Source: a virus. Taken from it: a stretch of 36,377 nt of DNA. The translations under genes and the position numbers were made by a program. Positions 7,465-15,010 of this stretch are shown piece by piece (within the stretch, counting starts at the first letter, position 1; every line of letters starts with the position of its first letter). The notes under the pieces are model-generated. The model was not told the origin of the DNA. It saw only the letters and a list, made by a program, of their open reading frames with translations, and did no database searches. Where the stretch lies: positions 1-36,377 of the IMG/VR virus record IMGVR_UViG_3300001920_000013; one strand, written 5' to 3'.

Positions 7465-7726
7465 GTGGCGATCGACGGCACGCGCCGATCTGCTGGCGAT
7501 CATCGACTACATCTCCGACGACAATCCCGACGCCGCGCAGGCGCTGAAGGACGAGATCGAGTCCAAGGTGTCGTTGTTGCGAACGCATCCGATGGCGTTC
7601 CGGCAGGGGCGCGTCGAGCGTACGCGCGAGTGGGTTGTTCGATCGAACTATGTGGTGGTGTATCGGGTGGACACGCGGACCATCACCATTCTTCGGATCC
7701 TGCACGCCGCGCAGCAGTGGCCCTAA
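7451..7726 (+). CDS. RelE/ParE-family toxin
   Basis: A 91-residue toxin paired with the upstream antitoxin. The family pattern is clear: an N-terminal strand VEWRSTARADLLAIIDYI, a central helix region QALKDEIESKVSLLRTHP, then the C-terminal strands REWVVRSNYVVVYRVD and TITILRILHAAQQWP. RelE-type members cut mRNA on the ribosome and ParE-type members poison gyrase; the sequence alone does not decide which. The start is GTG at 7451, inside the antitoxin gene. It ends 15 bases before the converging minus-strand gene. Confidence 0.87.
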   Translation: MLAVEWRSTARADLLAIIDYISDDNPDAAQALKDEIESKVSLLRTHPMAFRQGRVERTREWVVRSNYVVVYRVDTRTITILRILHAAQQWP

Positions 7727-7741
7727 ATCCAATCGCGACGA

Positions 7742-8116
7742 TCAGTCTTCGGTGACCTCGTCGTTGATCTTGGCGTGAATCACAAACCCGGTGAGGTAAG
7801 GCAATCCGCGTGGGATGCCGTAGTCGATCGCGGTGCGCCGCTTGATCGTCATGCGCATCCACGCCGCGACGGTGGTGGCGATCGCGTCGGGCAGCGCTTG
7901 ACCGTGGTACTGATGGCCGCAGACTTCATCGGCAAAGTGCCGTCCGGCCTTGCTGTCGAGAAAAGCGCGCACATCCTCCAGCGGTTGGCCGGTGGCCTCG
8001 GCGATGCCGGTCATCGCCAGGGGCCAGGCGACGCTGGCGTAGCCGCCCATCGTGCCCCAGAAGCCCCAGCTTTCGTTCTCGGTGGCGGGGATGTGGGCCT
8101 GTGTGTTCGTGTTCAT
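7742..8116 (-). CDS. Conserved plasmid/phage hypothetical protein
   Basis: A 124-residue soluble protein with two blocks that I recall from proteins on proteobacterial plasmids and integrative elements: SWGFWGTMGGYASVAWPLA near residues 17-35, and RRTAIDYGIPRGLPYLTGF near 92-110. No function is known to me. ATG at 8116 is used, but there is no visible ribosome-binding site. An in-frame ATG at 8152, which is part of the dispersed repeat, would add 12 residues. It lies on the strand opposite to its surroundings, behind the DUF3489 gene, and is preceded by a repeat copy. Confidence 0.7.
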   Translation of the reverse strand: MNTNTQAHIPATENESWGFWGTMGGYASVAWPLAMTGIAEATGQPLEDVRAFLDSKAGRHFADEVCGHQYHGQALPDAIATTVAAWMRMTIKRRTAIDYGIPRGLPYLTGFVIHAKINDEVTED

Positions 8117-8147
8117 GTGGTGATGTCTGTGGCGTGGTTTGTGTGCG

Positions 8148-8180
8148 GACATGAACGCGCTGTTCGCAGTAGAAGCCAAG
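8148..8180 (-). repeat. Dispersed 33-base repeat, copy A
   Basis: Reads CTTGGCTTC, then TAC, then TGCGAACAGC and GCGTTCATG on the minus strand. It points toward the gene at 7742-8116; its internal ATG (8152) is 36 bases upstream of, and in frame with, the chosen start. Confidence 0.85.
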
Positions 8181-8275
8181 CGTTATTCCGCTAGTTTTTG
8201 CTTCCTTTTCGAGCGCTCATTCGCTGCACAATCAATCCGTGAAAGCGCGGCTTGCGGGCGATTGTCGATGCGCAA

Positions 8276-8295
8276 GGCCGTGCCGGGGCACGGCC
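8276..8295 (-). terminator. Strong hairpin after the DUF3489 gene
   Basis: GGCCGTGC (8276-8283) and GCACGGCC (8288-8295) form a perfect eight-pair GC-rich stem with a four-base loop, 28 bases downstream of the DUF3489 stop on the minus strand. No T run follows, so it may be a terminator of the GC-rich kind, an RNA-stabilising hairpin, or a protein-binding palindrome. Confidence 0.4.
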
Positions 8296-8323
8296 CTACG
8301 AGGCGCTGCGTTGCGCTGCGACA

Positions 8324-8905
8324 TCACGCGGTCGCTTCGGCGTCTTGGATGCGATAGACGCGAACGCCGCCTTCGGCCTTGTCGGAGGTGATCGTCAGGT
8401 TGAGTTTCTTCTTGAAGGCACCGGCGAAGGTGCCGCGCACGGTGTGGGCCTGCCACTGCGTCGCGTCGCAGATCTGCTGGATCGTGGCGCCCTCGGGGCG
8501 TCGGAGCATGGCGATGACCTGCGCTTGCTTGCTGTTCTCCCGGCTACGCGGTGCATCGCGTGTCGCGGCGACATCCGGCTTCGGTGTCGCGGCCTTGCGC
8601 GCATTCTTGCGTGCGGGCTTGGCGGCGTTGTCTCCGGCAGGTTTGGTCGCCTTGCTGGTCGTGGACGCGTGAGGGCGCGGGCGGCCCAGCGCATCGTAGG
8701 CCTCGACGGTGACGATCCAGTCGCCGCCGTGACCGATGACCAGGCCACGCTTGAATAACGATTCGATCACCTTCTGGCGTGCGCCGCCTTTGATGGTGTC
8801 GGGGAACCAGTCGAGTTTGCCTTGCGGATGCGCGATGGCGCGCGTGAGGATGGCGGTTTGGTTTTCGGTCAAGGTGGGGGGCTTGGCGTTCGTTTCGGTG
8901 TTCAT
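8324..8905 (-). CDS. DUF3489 domain protein
   Basis: A 193-residue protein with a C-terminal DUF3489 domain (residues about 130-187): SKQAQVIAMLRRPEGATIQQ, then WQAHTVRGTFAGAFKKKLNL and a closing VYRI. This looks like a winged helix, so DNA binding is likely. The N-terminal part (about 10-60: LTENQTAILTRAI, then WFPDTIKGGARQKVIESLFKRGL) looks like a second winged helix. A Lys/Ala/Pro-rich linker joins them. AGGAG lies at good distance before ATG 8905. The family is frequent on proteobacterial plasmids and phages; its function is unknown. A dispersed-repeat copy lies just upstream. Confidence 0.85.
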   Translation of the reverse strand: MNTETNAKPPTLTENQTAILTRAIAHPQGKLDWFPDTIKGGARQKVIESLFKRGLVIGHGGDWIVTVEAYDALGRPRPHASTTSKATKPAGDNAAKPARKNARKAATPKPDVAATRDAPRSRENSKQAQVIAMLRRPEGATIQQICDATQWQAHTVRGTFAGAFKKKLNLTITSDKAEGGVRVYRIQDAEATA

Positions 8906-8938
8906 GGGTGCTCCTGAGGTGGGTGTGGTTGGCGCGAT

Positions 8939-8971
8939 GTGATGAACGCGCTGTTCCGCACCGAAGCCAAG
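8939..8971 (-). repeat. Dispersed 33-base repeat, copy B
   Basis: Reads CTTGGCTTC, then GGT, then GCGGAACAGC and GCGTTCATC on the minus strand. The ATG of other copies is ATC here. It points toward the DUF3489 gene, whose start is 33 bases past the repeat end. A more degenerate match, CTTGACTTC followed by GAGCAGCGCG, lies farther upstream at about 9024-9052. Confidence 0.82.
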
Positions 8972-9071
8972 CCGTAACCCCTGCAATCCGTGCGTGTTCA
9001 GCACACAGACGGCCTGTCGCCGCGAAGCGCGCTGCTCGCGCGTGAAGTCAAGTCATTCATCGATCATCGGC

Positions 9072-9611
9072 ATGGGACTTTCGATTCGCGCCTACGCGCG
9101 CCATCGCGGCGTGACGGACACCGCCGTCCACAAAGCGATCCGCGCCGGACGCATCACGCCCGAGGCCGATGGCACGATCGATGCGGTGAGGGCCGATGCG
9201 GAGTGGACGCGCAATTCAGCGCCCGCACGCAACGGCACACAGGCACGCGCGCCGCGTGTTGCGGTGCCGGAGGCGGCTGACGCTGGCCGCGACACCGGCG
9301 CGGCGGCGCTTCCTGCGGGCGGCGCGTCGCTGTTGCAGGCGCGCACCGTCAACGAAGTGGTCAAAGCGCAGACGAACAAAGTGCGACTGGCGCGGCTCAA
9401 GGGCGAGCTGGTCGAACGTTCGCAGGTGGTCGCGCACGTCTTCAAGCTGGCGCGCGATGAGCGCGATGCCTGGCTCAACTGGCCGGCGCGCGTCTCGGCG
9501 CAGATGGCAGCGACGCTCGCGGTTGATCCGCATGCGCTGCACCTGGCGCTGGAGGCGGCGGTGCGCGACCACCTGCGCGAGTTGGGCGAGCTGCGTCCAC
9601 GGATCGATTGA
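9072..9611 (+). CDS. Terminase small subunit-like protein
   Basis: A 179-residue protein that sits directly before the large terminase, where the small subunit is expected. It would recognise phage DNA for packaging. The N-terminal residues about 3-35 form a helix-turn-helix (SIRAYARHRGVTDTAVHKAI, then AGRIT), a feature of such subunits. A variable Ala/Pro-rich middle is followed by a helical C-terminal part (about 95-175: KVRLARLKGELVERSQVVA, then ARDERDAWLNWPARVS) similar to Nu1-like packaging proteins. ATG 9072 starts at the helix-turn-helix; the ribosome-binding site is weak. The gene ends two bases before the large-subunit ATG. Position and domain layout make the assignment likely. Confidence 0.75.
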   Translation: MGLSIRAYARHRGVTDTAVHKAIRAGRITPEADGTIDAVRADAEWTRNSAPARNGTQARAPRVAVPEAADAGRDTGAAALPAGGASLLQARTVNEVVKAQTNKVRLARLKGELVERSQVVAHVFKLARDERDAWLNWPARVSAQMAATLAVDPHALHLALEAAVRDHLRELGELRPRID

Positions 9612-9613
9612 GC

Positions 9614-11575
9614 ATGCTCGATTACGAAGGCGCGGACGCGATCGACCGCGCCTGGCGCGACGGTTTGACGCCCGATCCGCTGGTATCGGTCTCGGAGTGG
9701 TCCGACCAGCACCGGATGCTCTCGAGCAAGGCGTCCGCGGAACCGGGACGCTGGCGCACCGCGCGCACGCCGTACCTGCGCGAGATCATGGATTGCCTCT
9801 CGCCGGCCTCGCCGGTCGAGCGCGTGGTGTTCATGAAAGGCGCGCAGGTCGGCGGCACCGAGTGCGGCAGTTGTTGGATCGGCTACGTGATCCACCACGC
9901 GCCGGGGCCGATGATGGCGGTGTGGCCGACCGTGGAGATGGCCAAACGCAACTCCAAGCAGCGGATCGACCCGCTGATCGAGGAGTCGCCGGTGCTGGCC
10001 GAGCGCATCGCCCCCGCGCGGGCGCGCGACTCGGGCAACACGATCCTCGCCAAGGAGTTCCGCGGCGGCGTGCTGGTGATGACCGGCGCCAACAGCGCAG
10101 TCGGCCTGCGCTCGATGCCGGTGCGGTATCTGTTCCTCGACGAGGTCGACGGCTACCCGCTCGATGTCGAGGGCGAAGGCGATGCGATCTCGCTGGCGGA
10201 GGCGCGCACACGCACCTTCACGCGGCGCAAGATCTTCATCGTCTCGACGCCGACGATCGCGGGCGCCAGCAGCATCGAGCGCGAGTACGAGGCGTCCGAC
10301 CAGCGTCGGTACTTCGTCCCGTGCCCGCACTGCGCGCATGCGCAGTGGTTCCGATTCGAGCAATTGCGTTGGGAGCGCGGCCGACCGGAGACGGCGGCCT
10401 ATGTCTGCGAGTCGTGCGAGCAGCTCATCGCCGAGCACCACAAGACGGCGATGTTGGAGCAGGGCCAGTGGCGAGCGACGGCCACCGGGACGGGCCGCAC
10501 GGCCGGGTTTCACCTGTCGTCGCTGTACAGCCCGGTGGGCTGGCGCAGTTGGCGCGAGATCGCAGCGGCGTGGGAGAGCGCGATCGACAAGACGACGGGT
10601 TCGGCCTCGGCGATCAAGACGTTCAAGAACACGGAACTCGGCGAGACCTGGGTCGAGGAAGGCGATGCGCCGGACTGGCAGACGTTGCTGGAACGGCGCG
10701 AGGACTACCGCATCGGCACGGTGCCGCGTGGCGGGCTGCTGCTGGTGGCCGGCGCCGACGTGCAGAAGGATCGGATCGAAGTCTCGGTGTGGGCGTTCGG
10801 CCGCGGCAAGCGGGCGTGGCTGATCGAGCATCGCGTGCTGATGGGCGATACCGCGCGCGATGCGGTGTGGACCGCGCTCGACGCCATGCGCCGCGAGACG
10901 TGGACGCATGCGGGCGGTGCCCAGGTGCCGCTGGCGCGGCTCGCGATCGACACCGGCTTCGCGACGCAGGAGGTGTACGCCTTCGTGCGCGCGTGCCGCG
11001 ACAGCCGGGTGATGGCGGTCAAGGGCGCCGCGCGCGGTGCGGCGCTGATCGGCACACCGACGGCGGTCGATGTGACCGTCGCCGGCAAGAAACTGCGCCG
11101 CGGCGTGAAGGTGTACACGGTGGTGGTCGGCATCGCCAAACAAGAGCTGTTTCAGCACCTGCGCCTGCAGGCCGATGTCGCCGCCGACGGCATCACGGCG
11201 ATCACGCCCGCCGGTTACATCCACTTGCCGAAGATCGACGCCGAGTTCCTGCAGCAGTTGTGCGCGGAACAGTTGATCACGCGGCGGGACCGGAACGGGT
11301 ATGCGGTGCGCGAGTGGCAAAAGCTGCGCGAACGCAACGAGGCGCTCGACTGTTACGTCTATGCGCGCGCGGCGGCAGCAGCGGCCGGATTGGACCGGTT
11401 CGAGCACCGCCATTGGCGCGAGTTGGAACGTTCGCTCGGCATCGCCGAGACGACGGACCCGCCGCCCATCGCGAACACCGAACTGCCTGATCAGGCCACC
11501 GGAGACGGTGGCCTGACCGTTTCTGCGCGTCCGAATCGTCGGCGCGTGATCAAGAGCCGTTGGCTCCATCGCTAA
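9614..11575 (+). CDS. Phage terminase large subunit, GpA family
   Basis: A 653-residue packaging motor of the lambda GpA family; it pumps DNA into the prohead using ATP and cuts it with a nuclease domain. The ATPase has a Walker A-like KGAQVGGTE around residues 75-83 and Walker B YLFLDEVDG with the acidic pair at 176-177, followed by STPT (coupling motif). Two CxxC pairs (237/240 and 265/268) form the zinc site often seen in this family. The C-terminal nuclease region has DVQKDRIEVSVWAFG, LAIDTGFATQEVYAF and the late RNEALDCYVYARAA. An earlier TTG at 9608 overlaps the previous stop, but ATG 9614 is the better start. Length is typical. Confidence 0.96.
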   Translation: MLDYEGADAIDRAWRDGLTPDPLVSVSEWSDQHRMLSSKASAEPGRWRTARTPYLREIMDCLSPASPVERVVFMKGAQVGGTECGSCWIGYVIHHAPGPMMAVWPTVEMAKRNSKQRIDPLIEESPVLAERIAPARARDSGNTILAKEFRGGVLVMTGANSAVGLRSMPVRYLFLDEVDGYPLDVEGEGDAISLAEARTRTFTRRKIFIVSTPTIAGASSIEREYEASDQRRYFVPCPHCAHAQWFRFEQLRWERGRPETAAYVCESCEQLIAEHHKTAMLEQGQWRATATGTGRTAGFHLSSLYSPVGWRSWREIAAAWESAIDKTTGSASAIKTFKNTELGETWVEEGDAPDWQTLLERREDYRIGTVPRGGLLLVAGADVQKDRIEVSVWAFGRGKRAWLIEHRVLMGDTARDAVWTALDAMRRETWTHAGGAQVPLARLAIDTGFATQEVYAFVRACRDSRVMAVKGAARGAALIGTPTAVDVTVAGKKLRRGVKVYTVVVGIAKQELFQHLRLQADVAADGITAITPAGYIHLPKIDAEFLQQLCAEQLITRRDRNGYAVREWQKLRERNEALDCYVYARAAAAAAGLDRFEHRHWRELERSLGIAETTDPPPIANTELPDQATGDGGLTVSARPNRRRVIKSRWLHR

Positions 11576-11596
11576 TTCCCAACGAGTCACTACCGC

Positions 11597-11818
11597 ATGG
11601 CCTACACCCACGAACAGCTCGCCGCACTGGAGCGCGCACTCGCGACCGGCGAGCAACGCGTCACCTTCGGCGATCGCACCGTCGAGTACCGTTCAGTCGA
11701 GGAACTGATCGCCGCGATCGACGTCGTGCGGCGCGCGCTGGAGGCGCAGGCGATCGCGGCCGGGACCGCGAAGCGTCGTCCGCGCCGCGTCGTCGTGAAC
11801 ACCGACAAGGCGACGTGA
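11597..11818 (+). CDS. gpW-like head-tail joining protein
   Basis: A 73-residue protein similar in size, position and pattern to lambda gpW, which closes the portal channel after packaging. TLike gpW it starts with a short helix (EQLAALERALATGE), a beta hairpin (RVTFGDRTVEYRS), a second helix (VEELIAAIDVVRRALEAQ) and a basic tail. It lies between the large terminase and portal, the same place as gpW in lambda. The upstream ribosome-binding site is weak. Confidence 0.85.
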   Translation: MAYTHEQLAALERALATGEQRVTFGDRTVEYRSVEELIAAIDVVRRALEAQAIAAGTAKRRPRRVVVNTDKAT

Positions 11819-11822
11819 TCGT

Positions 11823-13307
11823 ATGAGCTGGTGGTCTCGGCTGCGCACTCGACTGTTTGGCGCGTCGCCGACGTATGACGGCGTCGGCGGCGGACGCCGC
11901 GCCCGCTTCTGGCAGGTCGGTAACCCCGGCGCGGTCGCGGCACTGGTGTTTGCGCAGGACGAGTTGCGCGCCAAGAGCCGCGATCTCGTCCGTCGCAATG
12001 CCTGGGCCGCCGCCGGGGTCGAGGCCTTCGTGGCAAACGCGATCGGCACCGGCATCAAGCCGCAGTCGATGCTGGGCGACACCGACCAACGCGAAACCAT
12101 CCAAGCGCTGTGGCGCGATTGGTGCGAGGAGGCGGACACCGCGGGCCTGACCGACTTCTACGGCCTGCAAGCGCTGGCCTGCCGGGCGATGCTCGAAGGC
12201 GGCGAGTGTCTGGTGCGGCTGCGCTACCGGCGTCCGGAGGATCGCCTCAGCGTCGGTCTGCAGTTGCAGTTGCTCGAACCCGAGCACCTGCCGGCGACGT
12301 TGAACCGCGAGTTGCCGAACGGCAACGCGATCCGCGCGGGCATCGAGTTCAACGCGCTCGGGCAGCGCGTCGCCTACCACTTGTACAAGAGCCATCCCGG
12401 CGACGGGATGCTCGCGCCGATGTCCGCGCATGGCGGCCTGGACACGGTGCGTGTGCCGGCCGATGAGGTACTGCACTTGTTCCGGCCGTTGCGACCCGGC
12501 CAGATCCGCGGCGAGCCGTGGCTGGCGCGGGCGCTGGTCAAGTTGCACGAACTCGATCAATACGACGATGCCGAGTTGGTGCGCAAGAAGACCGCGGCGA
12601 TGTTCGCAGGCTTCATCACCCGTGGCGCGCCCGACCATCCGCTGCTCGGCGAAGGTGAGGCCGATGCGCAAGGTGTGGCGTCGGCGAGTCTGGAACCCGG
12701 CACGATGCAGTTTCTGGAGCCGGGTGAGGACGTGAAGTTCTCCCAGCCGGCCGATGTGGGGTCGAGCTATGCCGAGTTCATGCGCCAGCAGTTCCGCGCC
12801 GTCGCGGCTGCGATGGGCATCACCTACGAGATGCTCACCGGCGACCTGACGCAGGTGAACTACTCGTCGATTCGTGCCGGGTTACTGGAGTTTCGGCGCC
12901 GCTGCGAGGCGATCCAGCATGGCGTGATCGTCCATCAACTGTGCCGCCCGCTGTGGCGGGCGTGGATGACGCAGGCCGTACTCGAAGGCGCGCTGGTGCT
13001 CCCCGGTTACGCGCGCGGCGGCGTTGCACGCCGTCGCGCCTACACGGCCGTGAAGTGGGTCGCGCAAGGCTGGCAGTGGGTCGATCCGAAGAAGGAATTC
13101 GACGCGATGATCGCGGCGATCCGCGGCGGCTTGCTCTCACGCTCGGAGGCGATTTCCAGTTTCGGCTACGACGCCGAAGACATCGATCGCGAAATCGCCG
13201 CCGACAACGCCCGTGCCGATGCGCTCGGACTGGTCTTCGATTCCGATCCCAGGCATGACCGCCCGACGACCACGTCGGCCACTGAACCTTCTTCGCAGAC
13301 GTCTTGA
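11823..13307 (+). CDS. Phage portal protein, lambda gpB family
   Basis: A 494-residue portal protein that forms the ring at one capsid vertex, through which DNA enters and leaves. Family features are clear: RDLVRRNAWAAAGVEAFVANAIGTGI near residues 55-80 (shown as a landmark only by its ends, RNAWAA and IGTGI), the tract DFYGLQALACRAMLEGGE, the conserved VRVPADEVLHLFRPLRPGQIRG region near 205-225, and YAEFMRQQFRAVAAAMGITY near 318-337 followed by LTGDLTQVNYSS. It begins with ATG four bases after the previous stop. Its stop overlaps the start of the protease gene. Length and order match lambda-type packaging modules. Confidence 0.95.
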   Translation: MSWWSRLRTRLFGASPTYDGVGGGRRARFWQVGNPGAVAALVFAQDELRAKSRDLVRRNAWAAAGVEAFVANAIGTGIKPQSMLGDTDQRETIQALWRDWCEEADTAGLTDFYGLQALACRAMLEGGECLVRLRYRRPEDRLSVGLQLQLLEPEHLPATLNRELPNGNAIRAGIEFNALGQRVAYHLYKSHPGDGMLAPMSAHGGLDTVRVPADEVLHLFRPLRPGQIRGEPWLARALVKLHELDQYDDAELVRKKTAAMFAGFITRGAPDHPLLGEGEADAQGVASASLEPGTMQFLEPGEDVKFSQPADVGSSYAEFMRQQFRAVAAAMGITYEMLTGDLTQVNYSSIRAGLLEFRRRCEAIQHGVIVHQLCRPLWRAWMTQAVLEGALVLPGYARGGVARRRAYTAVKWVAQGWQWVDPKKEFDAMIAAIRGGLLSRSEAISSFGYDAEDIDREIAADNARADALGLVFDSDPRHDRPTTTSATEPSSQTS

Positions 13308-14599
13308 TGACCGCACTTGTCCACCTGGCGTCCCGTCTCTACGGGACGCCACTGCTGATCGCGCGCGCCAAACTCGACACGATTCTTGCCGTGCTCGGTC
13401 CGCGCATCGGTCTGGCGCATACGGACCTCGCGTTACCGATGATCGCGCCATCTACGCAAGCACCGACGCCATCGATGCCGGGCATCGCGATCATTCCGAT
13501 CCACGGCACGCTGGTGCGCCGCGCACTAGGGCTCGAAGCCGCTTCGGGCCTCACGTCCTACGCGCGCATCGCGGCCGATCTCGATGCGGCGCTTGCGGCG
13601 CCAGATGTCACGGGCATCCTGCTCGACATCGACTCGCCCGGCGGCGAAGCCGGCGGCGTGTTCGAGTTGGCCGAACGGATCCGCGCAACGAGTGCGATCA
13701 AGCCGATCTGGGCGCATGCCGGCGATAGCGCGTTCTCAGCCGGATATGCCATTGCCTGCGCGGCGCAGCGCGTGACGCTGGCGCAGACCGGCGGCGTCGG
13801 CTCGATCGGCGTGATCGCGCTGCACATCGACCAATCGGTGCGCAACGCGCAGAACGGCTTGAGCGTGACCGCGCTGTATGCCGGCGCGCACAAGAACGAT
13901 GCCACCCCGCACGCGCCGCTGACGCCGCAGGCCACCGACGCGCTGCAATCGGAAATCGATCGCCTCTACGCCCTGTTCGCCGCTCACGTCGCGCAGATGC
14001 GCGGCCTGGATGCCAACGCCGTGCGCGCGACCGAGGCGGCGCTGTTCTTCGGCGATGACGCGGTCACCGCGGGCCTGGCCGATGGCGTCGCGTCCTTCGA
14101 CGCGACGCTCGCCGACTTCGCCACCGCCCTGCGCGGCCGCGGCCGTTTGCCCGGTTCCTCCACACCGCTCGCGTTGCCGATGCGGCTTGCCCTTCCCCCA
14201 CCCCCGGAGTCCTCCATGACTGTGCCCATCGATTCGGCGCCCGCGCCGCCCACGCCCCCTGTTGTGCCCGCACCCACCCCTGCGCCGGCCGTTGCGCCCG
14301 CCCCGCCTGCACCGGCGACGTCCGCCGTGTCACCTCCCGCGGATCCCCACGCCGATGCGGTCGCGGTCGCCGAACTGTGTCTGCTCGCCGGCTGTCCCGA
14401 GCGCACCACCGAGTTTCTTGCGGCACGCCTGTCCGCGTCGCACGTCCGCCAGGTGCTGCTGCAGGCCCGTGCCGATCAGGTCGAGATCGCCTCGCACCAC
14501 CTCGCCGACGCAGCGCCTGCCGCCGCCGCAACCACCGCCAATCCCGTCGCCGACGCGGTGCGCAAGCGCATCGGCACGACCCCAGCCGCAGGAGCCTGA
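13307..14599 (+). CDS. S49-family prohead protease with C-terminal scaffold region
   Basis: A 430-residue protein that cuts scaffold and capsid-associated proteins during head maturation. The protease domain (about residues 45-270) has the SppA/ClpP-like fold: LLDIDSPGGEAGG with SPGG at 110-113, the nucleophile Ser144 in AFSAGYAIA, GGVGSIGVI near 164-172, and the conserved AGAHK lysine. From about residue 290 it turns into a long Pro/Ala-rich scaffold-like tail. ATG 13307 overlaps the portal stop. An internal ATG with its own ribosome-binding site starts a separate scaffold product, as with lambda C and Nu3. Confidence 0.94.
   Translation: MTALVHLASRLYGTPLLIARAKLDTILAVLGPRIGLAHTDLALPMIAPSTQAPTPSMPGIAIIPIHGTLVRRALGLEAASGLTSYARIAADLDAALAAPDVTGILLDIDSPGGEAGGVFELAERIRATSAIKPIWAHAGDSAFSAGYAIACAAQRVTLAQTGGVGSIGVIALHIDQSVRNAQNGLSVTALYAGAHKNDATPHAPLTPQATDALQSEIDRLYALFAAHVAQMRGLDANAVRATEAALFFGDDAVTAGLADGVASFDATLADFATALRGRGRLPGSSTPLALPMRLALPPPPESSMTVPIDSAPAPPTPPVVPAPTPAPAVAPAPPAPATSAVSPPADPHADAVAVAELCLLAGCPERTTEFLAARLSASHVRQVLLQARADQVEIASHHLADAAPAAAATTANPVADAVRKRIGTTPAAGA
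14216..14599 (+). CDS. Nested scaffold protein (internal start in protease gene)
   Basis: An in-frame ATG at 14216, residue 304 of the protease, is preceded by GGAG at 14206-14209 with six-base spacing. This would give a 127-residue product: a Pro/Ala-rich N-terminal half and a helical C-terminal half (AVAELCLLAGCPERTTEFLA, then ASHVRQVLLQARADQ). Such products act as the inner scaffold in lambda-type phages. The start and the site are seen directly; use of the start is inferred by analogy with lambda Nu3. Confidence 0.65.
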   Translation: MTVPIDSAPAPPTPPVVPAPTPAPAVAPAPPAPATSAVSPPADPHADAVAVAELCLLAGCPERTTEFLAARLSASHVRQVLLQARADQVEIASHHLADAAPAAAATTANPVADAVRKRIGTTPAAGA

Positions 14600-14602
14600 G
14601 TG

Positions 14603-15010
14603 ATGGCCGTTCTTCACGAACCGATCACCCTCGGCGATCTGCTCAAGTACGAAGCGCCGAACCTCTACTCGCGCGACGAGGTCGTCATTGCGCCTGGCCA
14701 GACCCTCGCGCTCGGCACGGTGGTCGGGCGCGTCACTGCGACGCACGAGATCGTCGCCCTCGATCCCACCGCCAGCGATGGCCGGGAGATCGTCGTCGGC
14801 GTTCTGCTCGAAGCGGTGACCGTGGCACGCGCCGAACGCCGCCGCAGTGTGATCGTCTCGCGCCACGCGATCGTCTTCGGCGGCGCGCTGGTGCTGCCCG
14901 CCTCCCTTACCTCCGAACAGACTGCCACTGCGCTTGCGCAGCTGGCGGCGCTCGGCGTCCTCGTCCGTCAGTACCCGCAGAGCACGACCCATGCAGAATC
15001 CCTTCAGTAA
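14603..15010 (+). CDS. Head decoration protein (lambda gpD-like)
   Basis: A 135-residue protein expected to bind the outside of the expanded capsid and stabilise it. Family features are LYSRDEVVIAPGQTLALGTVVGRV near residues 22-45 (landmark SRDEV and PGQTL), a central LEAVTVARAERRRSVIVSRH and a C-terminal helical end. It follows GGAG at suitable distance and starts four bases after the protease stop; GTG 14600 is an alternative start one codon upstream. It overlaps the major capsid start by 20 bases, which is the same order as lambda D and E. Confidence 0.88.
   Translation: MAVLHEPITLGDLLKYEAPNLYSRDEVVIAPGQTLALGTVVGRVTATHEIVALDPTASDGREIVVGVLLEAVTVARAERRRSVIVSRHAIVFGGALVLPASLTSEQTATALAQLAALGVLVRQYPQSTTHAESLQ

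Noticed and set aside
9024-9052. Degenerate minus-strand repeat copy upstream of copy B
   Set aside because: CTTGACTTC and GAGCAGCGCG match, but there is an extra base and the end differs. Mentioned with copy B but not counted.
9092-11656. Long minus-strand open frame of 854 codons opposite the terminase genes
   Set aside because: It mirrors the strongly supported TerL frame, is rich in Arg/His/Ala with no domain, and is a GC-rich shadow.
14222-14320. Pro/Ala-rich tract as a possible tandem DNA repeat
   Set aside because: The bases vary and follow codon bias for Pro and Ala. It is a low-complexity protein linker in the scaffold, not a DNA repeat array.
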